Of a stretch of DNA of 64,000 nt, positions 9,651-21,024 are shown in pieces. The stretch is taken from assembly GCA_934047225.1 (NCBI GenBank), contig OW204011.1, positions 12,226,339-12,290,338 of the forward strand, written 5' to 3'. Positions within the stretch are counted from its first letter, which is position 1; each line of letters opens with the position of its first letter. The notes below the pieces were generated by a model. That model saw only the letters and a list, made by a program, of their open reading frames with translations. It ran no database searches and was not told the origin of the DNA. The stretch comes from Ypsolopha sequella (Eukaryota; Arthropoda; Insecta; Lepidoptera; Ypsolophidae). The translations under genes and the position numbers were made by a program.

Positions 9651-11377
9651 ATAAGTACAAATTAAAAATATATATAATTGGTTTTAACGAATTTGATTAA
9701 ATGACAATATCATTCCAATTTAGAACAATAATATTATTATCGTTTATAATGTGTTTAAAACTAACTTAAAATTCCATTCGCGATGTTGACGATAAAAAAT
9801 GTTAGACAAAAATTCAAAACCTAAAATAAATTCAATGACAATAAAACTATAATGTAATCTTATATACAGTATGAATTGATAACGCGATATCACTCATCTA
9901 TTTGCCTTTATGCATGCGTATATATTATTTCTCTATATTTACTATTACATACTCATCTCATCAAAATAATTTTAATCTGAAAGTTATCAATTTATCAATA
10001 ACTATCTAAAAACAAGTTCTCAAATAGTACAAGAAAACACAATGCTTCATTCATTGCACATCTCATGCTTACTTTTATTATTTATTATATACTTTTATTA
10101 TATATTTGTGAAAAAATCTTCTATTTTGCGAGTTTCCACGAGCAAATCGGCTGTAATTGTACAAGATTGAAAGGATGATGCGACTCTTCCCTTGGCGTTT
10201 GGTCCAAAATTTGAAAACCTTTTATCCACGAATGAAACCTATGCCAATCCATAGATCTTATCAGCAGTAGCAACTTTTAGCACGACACCAAAAAAATCCA
10301 AGAAGGGAAAACAGATATGGTGATAAGAATGTAAAAAAATATAATGTGTTTTTTTCTTATTCATGATATTTTATTCCTGCGTTTCTATTTATTATGCGTT
10401 TAATCGCTCCTTTCGAGTTGCAACTATTTTTTTTAACCGAGACGTAAGATTGGCATACGGCATCACATTTTTTTTACGCATTAATAAATAATGGTTTCTT
10501 TCCAACATTATTTTTCGACATGTAACATTTTTTTTTTTTGGTCGACTTCACTTTCTGGATATCCTTCGAAAAAATTACATGAATAATTAAAATTTTTTGG
10601 GGATGATTTGTAGGCAAAAGACCAGATAAAATAATAATAAAAAATTCCTCATGAATTTATCAATTCCGTGCTCTCTCACGTTCATGTACATATTTTTTTT
10701 TGCTGCATTTTTTTTTCGTAGTAATTATTTTGGTCTATGTGTGGTATTTATTCTAAGAAAAGTAAGTTATAGTGACAAATTTTATGTAATATTTATATGA
10801 AGCTCTAAGATCACGTTAAATTTCGTTACGTGCAGAAGTTAGTGTGGTGTTTTCCATACGCTTTATTTATTACTTTGAATGGCGAATTTTCACTAGTATT
10901 ATCTTTCACAGCGAGAGTGTGTTCAATTCATTTTGCGACTTCTGACTACATAAAGCCATTAAGGGACATTTTATTGAATACTTCCCACTTTAGCCGCCAC
11001 ACCCATCCCTCTGCGGCTGAAAAGTTAAAATCCACATGCATTCCTAGTAATTTATTTCTAAGGACATAAAAATTTCCACGTTCCCCCATTTTGGAACACA
11101 AAACCTCCACACATCACCAAGGAACATATTACCTTGTTTTATTATACCATGATATTTCCTATCTTCTACAGAATTTTGAAAAAAAAAAACGTACCTAATC
11201 GACCATACGTCATCGCAAGTCAAAAAGAATTTTAATACGATTTCTCGAACTTTTCTACTTTTTACCTAATGTTTATTATCAATATCCTCTAATACGGAAC
11301 ACTGGAACAAAACAAAATATAATACGGAAGCCTAAAAATCCAACTTTGTTGTACTCATTATATACTATTGCAATATA
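9651..11377. other. AT-rich stretch with no supported gene
   Basis: Long A/T runs dominate. A short minus-strand stretch near 10930-11060 reads MHVDFNFSAAEGWVWRLK, faintly like the CENP-B/pogo helix-turn-helix (expected G-W-x-x-R-F-K), but it is flanked by stops and too short to call. No terminal repeats or duplicated targets were found. Confidence 0.35.
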
Positions 11378-11536
11378 GCCGATTCTGAAGGCTTTAACTT
11401 TAGTTTTAGTGCTGTCAGTACTTAAATTTTTCCAAAGTAATGTAGCTTCTGTTCTTCACACTTATGAACTATTTTGCAACGATGAAAATTTAGTTTTGAC
11501 AGCACTAAAACTAAAATTAAAGCCTTCAGAATCGGC
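11378..11536. repeat. Small foldback MITE, about 159 bp
   Basis: The ends are inverted copies about 40 bp long: GCCGATTCTGAAGGCTTTAA with AGTTTTAGTGCTGTCA on the left, and the complement closing with TTCAGAATCGGC on the right. The centre is about 80 bp. There is no coding capacity. Flanking CAATAT and TCAATA are similar but not a clean duplication. Confidence 0.7.
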
Positions 11537-11929
11537 TTCAATACCTAGCTATGTTTGGCTTTCATTACTTTAATTTTAAAACGATCAACTTTGTTGCACA
11601 TCGACCATCCGCGACATGCATTATCAGCTTTCAGCATCTTTACCGAATGCAACTGCAACAGATCAGCTTCCACTATTGTTATTGTAACATCATTACACAA
11701 TTCAATAGTTATTCATGTTATGAATAAACTTGTAAATGATTTTTTGCAGCTTCTACAGTTAACTTGATAATTAATCTGAATAACTTGCATTATTAATTAA
11801 GTCGGTTTTTGTATGACAAATAATTAATTTACTGAAATTTGTTTTCAGAGTACAGCCAAAAAGAAAAATAAAACCTTTTAAACGGTTAGAATAAAAAAAA
11901 AAAACAGAGAAAAGAAATAATCTACCTAA
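11537..11929. other. No gene seen
   Basis: A short plus-strand frame around 11555-11767 has no family resemblance or splice context. The rest is AT-rich, with a poly(A) run near 11894-11909. Confidence 0.3.
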
Positions 11930-12290
11930 GTTCAAATTCAAATAGTTTATTTTGCAAAGCAGGTATAAATATACACTTTTTACACGTCAAATTTGATCTA
12001 ATAAATAAAGTATATGTTATAAAATAATAAATATATATGAACTAAACTAAATTAATGGTTTATTTAATTTATGTAGCAATATATATATATACGATTAAAA
12101 TGATAGGTAAAATATATATTATACAAGGTAAAATCGAATCAACCGCCCGAACCCAGGAACAAGGTTCAATGATCACCAACCGAGCCCCCAGCACGAATCC
12201 AGGCGGCCGACCAAATTCCATCCTATATACTACATACTAATAGGTTACATATATAAATACATGCCTACCTCCGCCCAATCCGCCCGCTTC
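11930..12290 (-). mobile_element. LINE 3' end fragment, same family as the 34-37 kb element
   Basis: On the minus strand this region matches the 3' part of the plus-strand LINE at about 36408-36785. Shared stretches include GGCGGAGGTAGGCATGTATT, GTTGGTGATCATTGAACCTT and the tail around TTTATACCTGCTTTGCAAAA. It ends in a TTTGAATTTGAA-type tail near 11945. It contains no coding sequence. It abuts a MITE at 12301. Confidence 0.65.
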
Positions 12291-12300
12291 AATAAATTTA

Positions 12301-12494
12301 TACAAGGTGAATTTGTGAACATCGTCCAAATTCATACTTGAGCCTTGGTAAGTGATCAGCATCATAAACCAATAACGATTTTTGTAAAATTCCATTACAT
12401 GAAATTTCACAGAAATTGTTATCGATTCATGATGCTGATCACTTACCAAGCCTCCAGTATAAATATGGACTATGATGGAAAAGTCACCTTGTAT
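12301..12494. repeat. Foldback MITE, family D copy 1 (short form)
   Basis: It starts TACAAGGTGAATTTGTG and ends with the complement (CACCTTGTA). Both arms carry CTTGGTAAGTGATCAGCATC or its complement. Two more copies are at 19645-19910 and 38414-38679. This copy is about 70 bp shorter, lacking the central ACTCCCCATAG palindrome of the others. Confidence 0.8.
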
Positions 12495-13535
12495 AAAAAA
12501 AAACTTGATCGTGTTGCAAAGTATGAATTGCCGTTCAAATTATTTACTTTATATTTCTCTAAATATCTAGCTTTGAGGGCGAAACTATACCTAAACGAAT
12601 AAATTAAAGGTGTAAAGAGCTGACTGAAGCTTACTTTTCCTATAAAATAATTAATTTTATATTATATCGCCAACATGCGTTACAAAACAAAAAAAATATC
12701 TTAAAATCTTACTCAAAAATAAATTTCTCTATTGCTTAATAAATGAAATGTATGTAGTAACATTATGACTTGATGCATGTACCACGATATCATACCAATA
12801 GCCATCTCAACGTCTGTGTTTATGATCTTGTTGTTGTAGCCAATTTGGGTCATAACATCCTGCTTTGGTAATCTTGGCACGTTGGAGTTACACATTTTGC
12901 TGGTAAAATATTTACTCTTGTAATTACATAATTAATTGTCCAACATTTTCACTTCGAAACTTGATGCGTTCGCGCACGGTCCAAATAAGTCACGGTCGCC
13001 ATGTAAGGCGGAGCGTCAGGGAGTTGAATGAAAGGCTCGGATGTTCAATTAAGACTGACTATAATGTGAATACTGAAGAAGTGAGAGGCCTACCATGTCC
13101 TGTAAAGGACTTACAATGAATTTGACATTTTGATCAATATTTTATATCACTAATTTGTAGCTTGTGACGTAAAAATTGTACTGTTAAAAACAACTAGGCC
13201 ATATAGCAGATGACATATGCATTTCTTAATATAATTAATTATCTAACTTGTTTTGAATTTTATACTTAATTTATATTTAACTAACATAATGAATTTTGCA
13301 TGAATTTTTGAATGTACAACAATGTTATTTTTGTTTGATAATGTTAATTTACTGGAGCTATTTATTAAGAATTTGTTAATATTTCAATGTCAGTGCATGT
13401 AATTTTATTATTTTTGTGGTAAATAAAGGCTTTTATTATTATTATATAATGTGAATAAGAATAAGTATCTAAAATTAGATTATACTGACTACACTACATT
13501 TTCATATTTTTTCCTTAGTTTATAAATGTTTAAAT
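12495..13535 (+). other. Non-coding; LINE-like 3' UTR at about 12950-13450
   Basis: No coding frame is supported. The second half ends in AAATAAAGGCTTTTATTATT with a (TTA)n run at 13416-13446, a common LINE 3' end form, so the preceding 500 bp is probably the 3' UTR of a plus-strand LINE. Bases 13440-13500 (TAAGTATCTAAAATTAG) are a diverged copy of about 6305-6370. Confidence 0.4.
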
Positions 13536-13654
13536 TCATATCCATAGAAAGAACGGGCCTCTCCTATTACAGGTTACTAAACTTAAAAGGGGAGTCCCAA
13601 AACATGTAAAGTGTGAATTGTAAACAATAAATGTTTTTTTTTTTTTTTGATAAT

Positions 13655-16437
13655 GTCTGCGAGGCGGGCTCTGATGAGTGCCAAATGCAACTCGAAACGA
13701 GGGATATTCTGTGCTCGTCTCTTCCTCTGTGAAGGAGCTCTCCACAAGGTCGTCCATGTAATGGCATTCGGTGATAGCACGCAACGCGTCAGGGTGCGTG
13801 CTTGTGTGCAGCTGTGCGTTGTTATTTCGCACACTGTGTGCCAGTGTAGCATAGCAAATTTTATTAGGTGCGGTTATCTATTTTCACATCGTTGTTAGCT
13901 TGTTAGGTGTGTTCATGTCAAAGTTGAGTTCATGTAGATTAAGTTCGTTCGCTTGGCTTGTGCAAGTTTCAGTTTCCGGTATCATTGCTCGCTCGGTGTT
14001 TTAGCTGTCCAGTCGTGTTGTTTTTTTTGTTCTGTCTGATAGAACATGGTGGTTTTGCCACAGCGTGGTTTTTTTTTAATCTTAAGGGTTTGTCTTTGAG
14101 CTTAAATTGGTGTGTATATTTTGCGTTAAAAGATTTCTGTAAAATTGTTTTTGTATTTCAGATGAATTATTAGAAAACTAAATGGTTGTTTAAAAAGAAG
14201 TTTTGGCTGGGAAGGAGGGAGATCTGATCTATTGACGGGTCATGGTACGTATTATTTTCTTAGTAATCGAGTCACCGGTTTTTTCTTTTTCTCGTTTCCG
14301 TGTAGTAAAGTTTTTTAATATGTTTTATTTTCTCCTAATTCCAGGGTTTTGTGTTTTTTTGTTCTGGCGGCTGAGTGTTTGCAGCCGCGTGGTTGAAACG
14401 CGGTCAAGCTGCCCGTTGTTTGCGAGGTTTGGACAGACTAAATCGCCGGGTTGGAGTTCACCATAGGTCGGTCTGCGTGGCAGACTCTGGTTCGGAATGG
14501 TTGCGATTCACAAGTATGTGTCGTAGGTTTTATTATTAACCACAACATTTAAAAGGTGACTTGGACGGGATGTTTCCAGGACACTTAGATATATAAACTT
14601 TCAAAAACGAAGTGTTAATTCTCCTTTCTGTTTCACTTTATAACCTTAAAATTATAAATTTTGGGTTGGATTTAGTATCGTTTGGCAGTTGTATGGGGGT
14701 GAAAGTGGTTAAGGCTGGTAGAGATGGGGTCCCCGATTATAACACTACCACACTTATTAAAAGGTAATGCACATTTTTCGAGAAATTAATAATAATTGTT
14801 TCTTACCTCAAATCAGGTAAAAGGCGAAAACGGAACGTTAAAATGGGCGTTTGACAACCAAATCTGTCCTAGTTTATTGTCTGTGGTGTAAAATATTGCG
14901 CAATATCGATGAAACGGAACGAAACAAAAAAAAACTGCGTCATGTGTTACTGTCATTCGTAATTCGTTTATTGGCAATTTTGGATTGAATAAATAAAAAA
15001 ATTATGAATATTTTGTTGTTTTATTTGTTTTTACCTAGAAATCCTGCTCAAAAGGAGGTTAGTATACCCCCACTTCATGGTTAAAATAGGTCAAATCTGT
15101 TTTAAAACCGAATCAGAGCACCCCGACTCTATACAGTCTTGTGGCTACTACCCCTAGAGTGTAATTTTTTATTGTTCCGTAATTTATCCTGGTACAACTG
15201 CACTGTGTATCAGATGACTTTAGTTTAAAGTGTATTTCGACAAATATTATATTAGTAGAATTCACGGCTCCCCTGAGCTAGATGTTTTTGGTGTTTCTTT
15301 TTTTTCTTGTTTACAAGTTTCCTTTCTTTTAAAGACTTTTGTATTAAGATTCACAAGGTTTATTGTAATCTGTGTTGGTTATTTGGTTAAACAAGACTAT
15401 ATCTTAGTTGGAAGGAATCTACCTAAATTGTTACCTGTAGTTAAGGCGGAACCTAACACCATTTTATAACCATAAGGTTCTAGAAGTTTCTTAGTAGAAT
15501 TTTAGTACCAATGTAGTATAATTATTTACAACAATAAACTAGTGAAATAATACTATTGTTTGATTAAGTTAAATACACCTAGTTGTAAAAGTACCTCGAA
15601 GTTTTCCTCACAACCTTTTCCCAACCGTTATAACTAGGTCACTTTTTAACTTTATTTGTTTAGCTGCACGACTGGTGGAAAAGACCGGGTACCAGCCGGT
15701 CGTGCAACTTTACACCAGGAATGGCGAACTAGATGCTCCAAAGATCATCGAAGTCATCACGTACTGAAATGGCGGGCGCGTACGGTCGGTGCCTCGCCAT
15801 AGGAACATCTGCGCTGGCTGGTCCTCCTTTCGGATCTTCACCTGGAGGAACGTCTCTTGGATGTCGGCGGTGACAGCCACTGGTCTCTCCCGGAATTGAA
15901 AGAGGATGCCTGGCAGAGATTTTAGCAGGTCTGACCCCTCCAGCAGCTGGCTGTTTAGGCTCACCCCTTGGGAGACTGCTGCTGAAGACCAGGCGCACTT
16001 TGCCGGGTTTGTTTGGGTTTCTCACGGAAAAGTGTGGCAGGAACCATTGAAGTGGGCTGTTGCTCTCGCTTCCATCTGCTGGTCGTGCGTAGCCCTTACT
16101 GAGCAGGTTGGAGATCTGCTGCGAGTATTCCAAGCTAAAGCTCGGGTTCCGGTCCATCTTACGCTCGATGACACGCAGTCGAGTGACGGCGTGAGCGTGG
16201 TTGGACGGCAGTGCGACGTCGTCAGTCTTCCAGGGGAGGCCGACTTCGTAGTGGTTGTCGACGGGGCGGACGGTGCGTTGAAAGGTCGCTACCGCCCGTT
16301 GGTCGTCTTCTCTGACTTTAATGGCCAGTGAGACGCCCAGTGCGTCAACTGAGAAGTAGTGACGCACCAAGTTATCCAGCCGGTCGTCCGGAGACTGCCC
16401 CAGGATTGTGGGGTAGATGACAGGATGCTCGGGCGCA
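13655..16437 (-). pseudogene. BEL/Pao reverse-transcriptase fragment, split by an LTR-like insertion
   Basis: Minus-strand coding from about 16437 down to 15719 gives the region before and within the BEL/Pao RT: HYEVGLPWKTDD, WFLPHFSVRNPNKPGKVRLV, then, after a frameshift near 15960, DLLKSLPGILFQFRERPV, ADIQETFLQVKIRKEDQ and MIFGASSSPFL. Coding resumes at 13840 with HSVRNNNAQLH and CHYMDDLVESSFTEEE, where YMDD is the catalytic RT motif. The gap is the 13845-15714 insertion. A poly(T) run follows at 13635-13650. The 5' side abuts the broken end of the finger array at 16440. Gag, protease and integrase are absent. Confidence 0.8.
13845..15714. mobile_element. LTR-like insertion of 1.87 kb (possible solo LTR)
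   Basis: The segment begins TGTAGCATAGC and ends GCAACTTTACA, giving the TG...CA ends of an LTR. It is flanked on both sides by CCAG (13841-13844 and 15715-15718); removing it and one CCAG joins the BEL/Pao frame without loss. No protein domain, primer site or internal LTR pair is visible, so a very long solo LTR fits best. Near the right end TGCACGAC and GTCGTGCA can pair as a hairpin; this recalls Helitron ends, but the clear target duplication argues against Helitron. Confidence 0.6.
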
Positions 16438-16439
16438 GA

Positions 16440-16924
16440 TTCGTTTTTTGTGTTTAATTAAACTTCCACTTTTGTGACACTTGTACTCGCATAAGTCACA
16501 TTTATATGGCTTCTCCCCTGTGTGTGTTCTCATATGTTGTTTCAACCTACCGCTTTGTCTTCACGCATAGTCACACATGTCACATTTATATGGCTTCTAT
16601 GCCGTGTGTTTTCTCATATGTCTCTTCAACTGAGAGGATTTGCTACTCGCATAGTTGCAAATGTCACATTTATATGGTTTCTCTCCCGTGTGTTTTCTCA
16701 TATGTACCTTCAAATCAGCCTTATAGCCACTCGCAAAGTCACACATGTCACATTTATATGGCATCTCTCCCGTGTGTTTTATCATATGTTTCTTTAAATT
16801 ACTGCTTTGGTAAGTCGCATAGTCGCACACGTCACATTTATATGGCTTCTCTCCCGTGTGTTTTTTCATAATATGTACGTTCAAAACAATTTTATAGCCA
16901 CTCGCAAAGTCACACATGTCACAT
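16440..16924 (-). pseudogene. Broken 3' part of the finger array
   Basis: After the two-base loss, about six more fingers continue in another frame: four intact ones down to 16597, then an in-frame TAG in the linker (A*KPYKC instead of GEKPYKC), a TGA inside the next finger, and the terminal YKCDLCEY...GSLIKHKKR motif near 16460. The sequence then passes directly into the BEL/Pao fragment. Whether the gene is dead or makes a shortened protein cannot be told from DNA alone. The terminal motif matches bases 1-60 of the window. Confidence 0.75.
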
Positions 16925-18822
16925 TTATATGGTTTCTCTCCCGTGTTTTCTCATATGTACCTTCAAATCATTTTTATGGTCATTCGCAAAGTCACACATG
17001 TCACATTTATATGGCTTCTCTCCCGTGTGTTTTCTAACATAATGCATCTTCAAATGATTGCTTTGGTAACCCGCATAGTCGCACACGTCACATTTATATG
17101 GCTTCTCTCCCGTGTGTTTTCTCATATGTACCTTCAAAACCTTTTTATAGCCACTCGCAAAGTCACACATGTCACATTTATATGGCTTCTCTACCGTGTG
17201 TTTTATCATATGTTTCTTTAAATTACTGCTTTGGTTAGTCGCATAGTCGCACACGTCACATTTATATGGTTTCTCTCCCGTGTGTTTTCTCATATGTATC
17301 TTCAAATGACTGCTTTGGTAACTCGCATAGTCACACATGTCACATTTATATGGTTTCTCTCCCGTGTGTTTTCTCATATGTACCTTCAAATCAGCCTTAT
17401 AGCCACTCGCAAAGTCACACATGTCACATTTATATGGCTTCTCTCCCGTGTGTTTCATCATATGTACATCCAAAACATTTTTATAGCAACTCGCAAAGTC
17501 ACACATGTCACATTTATATGGCTTCTCTCCCGTGTGTTTCATCATATGTACATCCAAAACATTTTTATAGCAACTCGCAAAGTCACACATGTTACATTTA
17601 TATGGTTTCTCTCCCGTGTGTTTTCTCATATGTATCTTCAAATGACTGCTTTGGTAACTCGCATAGTCACACATGTCACATTTATATGGCTTCTCTACCG
17701 TGTGTTTTATCATATGTTTCTTTAAATTACTGCTTTGGTTAGTCGCATAGTCGCACACGTCACATTTATATGGTTTCTCTCCCGTGTGTTTTCTCATATG
17801 TATCTTCAAATGACTGCTTTGGTAACTCGCATAGTCACACATGTCACATTTATATGGTTTCTCTCCCGTGTGTTTTCTCATATGTATCTTCAAATGACTG
17901 CTTTGGTAACTCGCATAGTCACACATGTCACATTTATATGGTTTCTCTCCCGTGTGTTTTCTCATATGTACCTTCAAATCAGCCTTATAGCCACTCGCAA
18001 AGTCACACATGTCACATTTATATGGTTCCTCTCCCGTGTGTGTTCTCATATGCCTCTTTAAATTACCAATATGGTTTCTCGCATAGTCGCACACGTCACA
18101 TTTATATGGCTTCTCTCCCGTGTGTTTTCCCATATGTCTCTTCAAATGACTGCTTTTGCAACTCGCATAGTCACACATGTCACATTTATATGACTTTTCT
18201 CCCGTGTGTTTTGTCATATGTATCTTCAACATACTGCTTTCGCAACTCGCATAGTCGCACACGTCACATTTATATGGCTTCTCACCCGTGTGTTTTCTCC
18301 TAATATGTATCTTAAGCTTACTGCCAGAGTTACTCGCATAGACGCACATGTCACATTTATACGGCTTCTCTCCCGTGTGCGTTTGAAAGTGCTCCATTAA
18401 GTGTCCTTTTCTACTAAATCTGTACGTACACAAATTACATTTATAACGCCTTTTCTCATCGTGGAGTCTTGAATGTTTTTCTAACGATTGAACTGTACGA
18501 GTTTGAAATGAGAGATTTGCTTCTGAAACTCCGTAATGAATGGATATATGCTGCTGCAATTTAATTTTTGTGTTAAAGTTTTGCTGACAATGATCACAGA
18601 TGTAAGTTAAAGAACACCTTTTTTTCTGCTCCGGTATTTTGAACACAGTTTTTATTTTATTAACGACTTTATTTTTCTTTGAAAGGTTTTCTCCATTCTC
18701 CTTTGTGGTCTGTTGCTTTGAAATACAATCTGTGACTTCATGAGGAGCTTCAACAAGCGGAACATCTTTTATTGCTTCAATCCGACTATTACTTGCGTCA
18801 TCACATATTGTAACTGGAACAC
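16925..18822 (-). CDS. C2H2 zinc-finger array exon (about 19 classical fingers) of a ZAD-type gene
   Basis: The open frame encodes a spacer rich in charged residues, one separate finger (YICDHCQQNFNTKIKLQQH), a degenerate finger lacking cysteines, then a run of fingers joined by HTGEKPYKC linkers. Each C2H2 finger binds one zinc and contacts about three bases, so the product would be a nuclear DNA-binding factor. A splice acceptor (TTGTATTGTTGCAG) places the exon start at 18822; the frame stays open upstream to 18994 but is not needed. Finger units are 84 bp and several (for example ASYQSSHLKIH, ASGYKADLKVH and ATNQSSNLKKH types) recur nearly identically, showing recent tandem duplication. 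Loss of two bases (a GTGTG reduced to GTG) just above 16940 shifts the frame and ends the protein at 16925. Exons on the same strand at 47.4 and 48.6 kb are likely 5' partners. Confidence 0.8.
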
Positions 18823-19014
18823 CTGCAACAATACAACAACCGTCAGATATTGTATATGCAATTGAGAGGGAGTGAGAGCGTTTATCAGTACTAGAAAGCT
18901 GTAATTTGGCATGGGTATACATATTTATTACGCCGATAAAGTGGTACAGTAACATTTTGAATAAGATTTTTTTTAGGGTACCTACCATACACATATTTTT
19001 TTTCTCATTTATCC

Positions 19015-19644
19015 CCTAGTGTGGGGTGTCGTTGGATAGGTAATTTAAAAATGGTGGAGGTGTGAGAAGACTATTTTTCGATCCAGGATTTCGTTTGCGA
19101 AATATTAAGCTTAAAAGTGTTAATTTTTGTTAGAGTCAAGTATCCCCCCCTGCCAGTGAAACGGTTGTATTTGGAGACGTGAAAAAAAATCACGGCAGTA
19201 GTAAAAATAACGAAATTTAAAGGAAAACTATCACAGCAAAGTAGGCTTTACAAGTTAACGAGTACAGATCGCGCCAAACTTTTAGTCCCCTCTAAACACG
19301 GGGCGATTCGCATCAGCAGGAACAAAATGTATGGACCGTTCTTGGGAAGACCAACTCACGAGCGTACTAGAAGTTTGGCTCGATCTCTATTAGTCTTGCA
19401 GAAGAATTCCGCATATTGTGCAGAGCAACTATGGAACCCTACACTGCGAGTGGCCCGACACGCACTTGGCGGGTTTTTTTTCATTAGTTTTTTGACCATA
19501 AGTCCCTTGCAATCCAGAAAAAAGAAAGCAACCCTAGTCGTGATTCTATATCTATTTATATCTTGATATATATCCAAAAAAATCACCCAGACTGTTTAAA
19601 CAAACACTAAATAACGTTTAGTTTGTCACTAATTTAATTATATA
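19015..19644. other. No gene; partial GGTTCC-type repeat
   Basis: Around 19435-19475 the text GGAACCCTACACTGCGAG and CCCGACACGCACTTGGCG resembles the end of the tandem unit seen at 3.8-4.8 kb. The rest shows no coding or repeat structure that I can support. Confidence 0.4.
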
Positions 19645-19910
19645 TACAAGGTGACTTTTTGATCATCGTCCAAATTCATACTGGAGGCTTGGTAAGTGAT
19701 CAGCATCAGGGATCGATATCAATTTTTGTGAAATTCGTATAATGAAATTTCGACTTCCCATAGTAATTCACTCCCAGTCCTGAGTGAATCACTATGGGGA
19801 GTCAAAATTTAATTTTATGAATTTTACAAAAATCGTTATAGGTTCATGATGCTGATCACTTACCAAGGCTCAAGTATGAATTTGGACGATGTTTACAAAT
19901 TCACCTTGTA
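19645..19910. repeat. Foldback MITE, family D copy 2
   Basis: The 266-bp palindrome starts TACAAGGTGACTTTTTGATC and ends with CACCTTGTA. The arms contain CATCGTCCAAATTCATACTG and GTAAGTGATCAGCATCA. The centre carries an inner palindrome, CCATAGTAATTCACTC against GAGTGAATCACTATGG. It has TA on both sides, consistent with TA insertion. Confidence 0.85.
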
Positions 19911-21024
19911 TATATATTTAAATATTAAGATTATATTTTTTTATTGCTACATCCATCGCTTTGTGTACCTTAAATATACCGTCGCCTTAAAGAGTGAAAA
20001 TCTCGGATGGAAAAATTTACGAAAATAGTTTTATTGTTTTGTATTTTAGTAGGTATGAATTTCGATATAAAAAAATCACGGGAGTTACGAGCCGTGATAA
20101 AGTTTGCATATGTGTTTATATCTGTTCTTTAGGATGATCTTAAACTATTTTGGGGGGTGGCCAAAGTAATTCATTTAAAAAAACAAAATGGCTGCCAATT
20201 AACAGAAAAATAAGTTACTGAAAGTTAAGAACTGAAAGCTCTAGAGGAAATATGCATAGGATAAAAAAAACTGTATAAAATTATCTTCAACTTTGTATAC
20301 AATGGTTTTAGTGAAGAATCAAGGGTTTGCAAGAAAATTACCTCACAATATGAAAGTTTGTAAGCGATTATTAATAAAACGGTTTATGTTTTCATTTTCT
20401 GTTTTATTTGTTAGATGTGAATAAATATATATAATATTATATATAATAAATAAATACGACTGATGACGGCCTCACTGATGAGGACGAAATATATCGACAA
20501 AATAAAAAGTTTATTATTTTTTTAATTATTATTATATATTTGTTAGATGTGTGGTTTGTCTACTTAAACACGAGTTTTGTTAGCACTTTCCGCATTTTTA
20601 GTTAATTACAACCGCCCTAATCTGCGAGCTTTCCTCCCAGGCAAGACTTGGCATTTCGAAGTGTCGGTCGCTCGCTTGGTCAAAAAGAAGGCATAATAAA
20701 CGACATAAGGAAGATATTATTCCGTCAAAAAAAACATTCTGGATCACTGTTCGAGATCGGTATACTAAGCCAGTATCTAGATTTGCGCGCATATGGCGGA
20801 AATAAAACCGCCAGATCCATGCGAGTATAGATGGTAGAAAAAAACCGACAAACTCCTACTAGTTTGGATTAATATTCCTACTGTTTCTGCAGCATGTTAA
20901 GTCACAATAAAGTGTGGATGCAAGCGGAAGTGTTCTAAAGCATATAGTTCCGTAAAGAACTCATTAAACTGCACTGATCTCTGCAAATGTTCTTGTAATA
21001 AATAACTCAAATTTAATACTTATT
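19911..21024. other. No gene; hammerhead-like motif at 20455-20498
   Basis: AT-rich sequence with poly(A/T) runs. The only notable structure is the CTGATGA...GAAA stretch described separately. Frames near 20600-20830 have no recognisable content. Confidence 0.35.
20455..20498 (+). ncRNA. Hammerhead-ribozyme-like motif (tentative)
   Basis: CTGATGA is followed by a stem-like CGGCCTCA/TGAGGACG (one G-A mismatch, four-base loop CTGA) and then GAAAT. This is the order of hammerhead core elements found in Penelope-like and other retroelements. The base pair next to the core is not canonical and flanking stem I/III pairing is weak, so activity is doubtful. An A-rich tail follows. Confidence 0.25.

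Noticed and set aside
10930..11060. CENP-B/pogo helix-turn-helix fragment
   Set aside because: Only about 20 residues with a weak match, bounded by stops and without ends.
13845..15714. Helitron, because of the hairpin near the right end
   Set aside because: There is a clear four-base CCAG duplication and TG...CA tips; Helitrons make no target duplication, and no CTRR end follows the hairpin.
16506..18400. Long plus-strand open frames across the finger array
   Set aside because: They are antisense shadows of the repetitive 84-bp finger units; the repeating translation has no domain.
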